Of a DNA stretch of 8,208 nucleotides, positions 6,180-8,208 are shown piece after piece (the stretch's first letter is position 1; each line of letters opens with the position of its first letter). Under the pieces are notes generated by a model that did not search any database, had not been told where the DNA came from, and saw only the letters and a list, made by a program, of their open reading frames with translations. Made by a program: the position numbers and the translations under genes. Source of the stretch: Bacteroidota bacterium (GTDB taxonomy: Bacteria; Bacteroidota; Bacteroidia; Bacteroidales; UBA10428); NCBI GenBank assembly GCA_024640925.1, contig JAHEEB010000141.1, positions 1 to 8,208 of the forward strand, in the 5' to 3' direction.

Positions 6180-7280
6180 TTACACTATAATTATATTTCC
6201 GTTTTCTACTCGATAAAGGTTGTAATTACCATGGAATTCCAATAAAAGTTCCTTCATCCGTATTTCGTTTGTATGAGTAATAAAAATTTGCCCGAAACTG
6301 TTATCCGACACAATGTTTAATATCTGTTTTACTCGCTTGGTATCGAACTTATCGAAGATATCATCGAGCAGTAGAAATGGAGGAACTCCTTTTAGTTCTT
6401 TTAGAAAGCGGAATTGAGCCATTTTAAGTGCTACAAGAAAGGTTTTTTGTTGCCCTTGTGATCCTGTTTTCCTGATAGGTATTCCCTGCATGGTAAGTTC
6501 AAGATCATCTTTGTGTATTCCGGTTGTCGAAAACTGGTTTGACAGGTCTTTCTGGTAAGAATCGTTCAGCAATTGTTCAAAATTACCATCGGTCAACTGA
6601 GAATTATAGATTATGTTAACTTCTTCTTTCCCCTGAGAGATTAGAGAATAATACTCCTTGAAAATCGGTGCCAGCTGCTTAATGAAATCTTTACGTTGTT
6701 CAAAAATTCTGTTCCCCGGAGGAATAAGCTGATCGTTGTATATAGATATCAGTTCCTGAGAGCCACTGTGATAACTCATTTCTTTCAATAACCTGTTTCG
6801 TTGTGCCAGAACATGATTGTATTGTATGGTATCTTCCAGGTAAGTATTATCGTATTGCGATATAACAGCATTTATATATTTTCTTCGTTCTTCACTTCCT
6901 TCGGTTATAAGTGTGGAATCTGCCGGAGATATCATAACTACCGGATATTGACCAATATGTTTTGATAATTTGGGGTATTCTTTCTTGTTTTTTCTGAATT
7001 GCTTTTTTTTACCTGCTTTTAATGCACAATATATTTCATCGGTTTGATCATTATGTTCTATTATTCCCTGTAATGTCATATAATCACTACCATACTTTAT
7101 ACTGAACTGATCCGACGATTGAAAATAACTTTTGCACATGCACAAATAATATACTGCATCTAAAAGATTTGTTTTACCAACACCGTTGTCGCCCACAAAA
7201 CAGTTGACTTTATTATGTAATACAATGGAAACTTCTTCATAGTTCTTAAAATTTGTCAACATTAACTTTTCTATATGCAT
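6180..7280 (-). CDS. recF: DNA replication and repair protein RecF
   Basis: A 366-residue SMC/ABC-like ATPase that with RecO and RecR directs RecA to gapped DNA and helps stalled forks. Seen: N-terminal LMLTNFKNY (6-14), Walker A GDNGVGKTN (30-38), the RecF region YPVVMISPADSTLITEGSEE (112-131), the arginine-rich ERRKYINAVISQYD (131-144), an alpha-helical arm (about 145-250), GIHKDDL (254-260), ABC signature GSQGQQKT (273-280), Walker B FLLLDDIFDKFD (302-313) and the switch ITHTNE (334-339). Length is normal and every motif is intact. ATG at 7278-7280. It leads a two-gene operon with the DUF721 gene and is divergent from the TPR gene. dnaA, dnaN and gyrB are not in the window; recF away from dnaA is usual in this phylum. 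Confidence 0.97.
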   Translation of the reverse strand: MHIEKLMLTNFKNYEEVSIVLHNKVNCFVGDNGVGKTNLLDAVYYLCMCKSYFQSSDQFSIKYGSDYMTLQGIIEHNDQTDEIYCALKAGKKKQFRKNKKEYPKLSKHIGQYPVVMISPADSTLITEGSEERRKYINAVISQYDNTYLEDTIQYNHVLAQRNRLLKEMSYHSGSQELISIYNDQLIPPGNRIFEQRKDFIKQLAPIFKEYYSLISQGKEEVNIIYNSQLTDGNFEQLLNDSYQKDLSNQFSTTGIHKDDLELTMQGIPIRKTGSQGQQKTFLVALKMAQFRFLKELKGVPPFLLLDDIFDKFDTKRVKQILNIVSDNSFGQIFITHTNEIRMKELLLEFHGNYNLYRVENGNIIIV

Positions 7281-7306
7281 GCTTTTTTCAGCTTTATCCT
7301 TGGGTT

Positions 7307-7314
7307 CAAAAATA
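7307..7314 (-). promoter_or_regulatory. Bacteroidota -7 promoter box for recF-DUF721
   Basis: The minus strand reads TATTTTTG, a perfect TAnnTTTG, ending 26 bases before the recF ATG and predicting a leader of about 20 bases. The -33 position (about 7336-7339, ACTG on the minus strand) is only a partial match to TTTG. The dyad GGGGAAATCCCC (7315-7326) abuts this box on its upstream side. Confidence 0.5.
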
Positions 7315-7326
7315 GGGGAAATCCCC
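7315..7326. promoter_or_regulatory. GC-rich dyad GGGGAAATCCCC inside the recF promoter
   Basis: The arms GGGGA and TCCCC form a perfect inverted repeat around a two-base centre. It lies between the -7 and -33 positions of the recF promoter, directly against the -7 box, and stands out from the surrounding AT-rich DNA. The position would suit an operator for a small dimeric regulator. This is positional inference only; the arms are short and could be chance. Confidence 0.3.
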
Positions 7327-7375
7327 GATTTTTTACAGTATAAAATGAAATTGAGGAGAGTATTGAAGAATAATT

Positions 7376-7406
7376 TTTGCTAATTTCCTTAAATAATATA
7401 CATTTG
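7376..7406 (+). promoter_or_regulatory. Bacteroidota primary-sigma promoter of the TPR gene
   Basis: TTTG at 7376-7379 and TACATTTG at 7399-7406 match both consensus elements (TTTG and TAnnTTTG) with a 19-base spacer, the expected distance. Transcription would begin near 7413, giving a leader of about 27 bases before the ATG at 7440. This is the best promoter in the window. Confidence 0.75.
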
Positions 7407-7439
7407 CATGCATTTTAAACAGGAAAATCAGATTCAACA

Positions 7440-8126
7440 ATGAGTAAGGATAATAAAGGACAAGACCACAGCGGTTTTGAGACAGTAGAAGAAGCTTTAT
7501 CTAGAACCGAGCTTTATATTGAGCAAAACAGAAAAAGTTTAACAATTATTATTGTAGCAATTGCTGCTGTTGTTGGTATTTATTTCGCATATAGAAATTT
7601 CTACCTAGAACCCAAAGAAGATGAAGCACAAGCCTCTATGTTTATGGCTGAGTTTTATTTTGAACAGGATTCGTTTTTACTTGCAGTTGAAGGCGATGAT
7701 AATAATCTTGGATTTATCGATATTATCGATGAGTATGGAGTTACTAAAACTGCGAACCTGGCTAATTGCTATGCCGGTTTATGTTATCTGAGATTGGGCC
7801 AATTTGAAAATGCGATCGAATACCTCGAACAATTTGATGGTAAGGATCGTATGGTGTCTGCTATTGCACTTGGTGCTACGGGCGATGCTTATGTCGAATT
7901 AAATGATTATAAGAAAGGTGTTTCATATTACGAAAAAGCAGCTAATCTTTATAATAATCTTGTTTTGTCACCTATCTATTTAAAAAAGGCAGGTATTGTT
8001 TATGAAGAGCTGGGTGATCTGAAAAAAGCCCTTGTTGCTTATAAAAAAATTAAGAAAGAATATCCAAATTCTGAAGAAGCCCGGGAGATTGATAAATATA
8101 TCTCTGCTGTGGAAGTTAGACAATAG
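7440..8126 (+). CDS. Membrane-anchored tetratricopeptide repeat protein
   Basis: A 228-residue single-pass membrane protein with a TPR domain. Seen: a short hydrophilic N-terminus (1-32), one transmembrane helix at about 33-51 followed by charged residues, then at least three TPR-like helical hairpins: about 104-131 (ANCYAGLCYLRLGQFENAIEYL), 141-171 (GDAYVELNDYKKGVSYYEKA) and 178-210 (AGIVYEELGDLKKALVAYKKI). The layout, with a short N-terminal tail, one helix and a C-terminal TPR domain, resembles YfgM-type proteins, which assist the Sec translocon and envelope folding; the N-in, C-out orientation is inferred. A TPR gene beside recF is, from memory, common in Bacteroidota, often ahead of ribH, which if present would lie beyond the window. 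It has the clearest promoter here and ends at a strong hairpin, so it appears monocistronic. Confidence 0.88.
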   Translation: MSKDNKGQDHSGFETVEEALSRTELYIEQNRKSLTIIIVAIAAVVGIYFAYRNFYLEPKEDEAQASMFMAEFYFEQDSFLLAVEGDDNNLGFIDIIDEYGVTKTANLANCYAGLCYLRLGQFENAIEYLEQFDGKDRMVSAIALGATGDAYVELNDYKKGVSYYEKAANLYNNLVLSPIYLKKAGIVYEELGDLKKALVAYKKIKKEYPNSEEAREIDKYISAVEVRQ

Positions 8127-8143
8127 GTTGGATTTTTCTTATC

Positions 8144-8184
8144 AAAAAAGTATCAATATGTTAATACATGTTGATACTTTTTTT
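8144..8184. terminator. Bidirectional intrinsic terminator after the TPR gene
   Basis: AAAAAAGTATCAA (8144-8156) pairs with TTGATACTTTTTT (8171-8183). The stem continues inward through TATGT/ACATG with one G-U pair to a TAAT loop (8162-8165), about 18 pairs in all. The A-run and T-run give a U-tract in either direction, so a convergent gene may end just to the right. Confidence 0.9.
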
Positions 8185-8208
8185 ATTTCAAGAAAAATGT
8201 GTTGGTCT

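Noticed and set aside
8183..8208. End of a convergent minus-strand gene, reading TNTFFLK then TAA at 8183-8185
   Set aside because: Only seven codons are visible; the bidirectional terminator makes such a gene plausible but the fragment cannot support a call.
1..8208. Mobile element, CRISPR array, tRNA/rRNA, riboswitch, toxin-antitoxin or defence system
   Set aside because: No transposase or integrase, spaced direct repeats, cloverleaf, conserved aptamer or defence domain was found; the genes are conserved housekeeping and envelope genes in tidy divergent and convergent units.

Overview
This is an AT-rich chromosomal window with the stamp of Bacteroidota, most likely the Bacteroidales/Marinilabiliales side of the phylum (order-level placement is inference). 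Four independent gene starts lie about 20-33 bases downstream of a perfect TAnnTTTG box, the -7 element of the Bacteroidota primary sigma factor. One of them, in front of the TPR gene, also has a TTTG box 19 bases further upstream. Shine-Dalgarno sites are not evident. The gene content agrees: a GldI-like FKBP lipoprotein, a short RsmI-type methyltransferase, a DUF721 (DciA-like) gene directly behind recF, and a membrane-anchored TPR gene divergent from recF.

Layout from left to right. At 2-148 (+) is the last 48 codons of an integral membrane protein, perhaps an MFS transporter. Its end overlaps, tail to tail, the end of a PhnP-like metallo-beta-lactamase-fold hydrolase (112-882, -). Divergent from the hydrolase is a short RsmI-type SAM methyltransferase (988-1662, +) whose extreme C-terminus looks frameshifted. 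A strong bidirectional hairpin (1699-1746) separates it from a four-gene minus-strand operon read from 5251 down to 1759: a NrnA-like DHH phosphoesterase with a TTG start, a GldI-like FKBP lipoprotein overlapping it by 8 bases, and two further FKBP-type lipoproteins with two FKBP-like domains each. Divergent from that operon is ndk (5363-5806, +), with its own hairpin terminator at 5829-5855. Next comes a minus-strand pair, recF then DUF721 (7280 to 5886, 3 bases apart), and divergent from recF a single-pass membrane TPR protein (7440-8126, +), closed by another bidirectional hairpin (8144-8184).

How the genes work together. ndk and the DHH phosphoesterase both act on nucleotides (NTP balance; nanoRNA and pAp turnover). 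The three lipoproteins behind the phosphoesterase would act in the envelope as folding helpers, and their FKBP active sites range from nearly intact to largely lost. recF and the DciA-like gene form a replication/repair pair: RecF works at gaps and stalled forks, and DciA-family proteins assist loading of the replicative helicase.

The window is mainly conserved housekeeping DNA. I see no mobile element, CRISPR array, RNA gene, defence island or clearly new system. The items most worth checking are the graded FKBP lipoprotein series, the probable one-base loss at the end of the methyltransferase, the phn-free PhnP-like hydrolase, the coupled recF/DciA-like pair, and the structured recF/TPR divergent promoter region. 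No gene-free stretch exceeds 300 bases.
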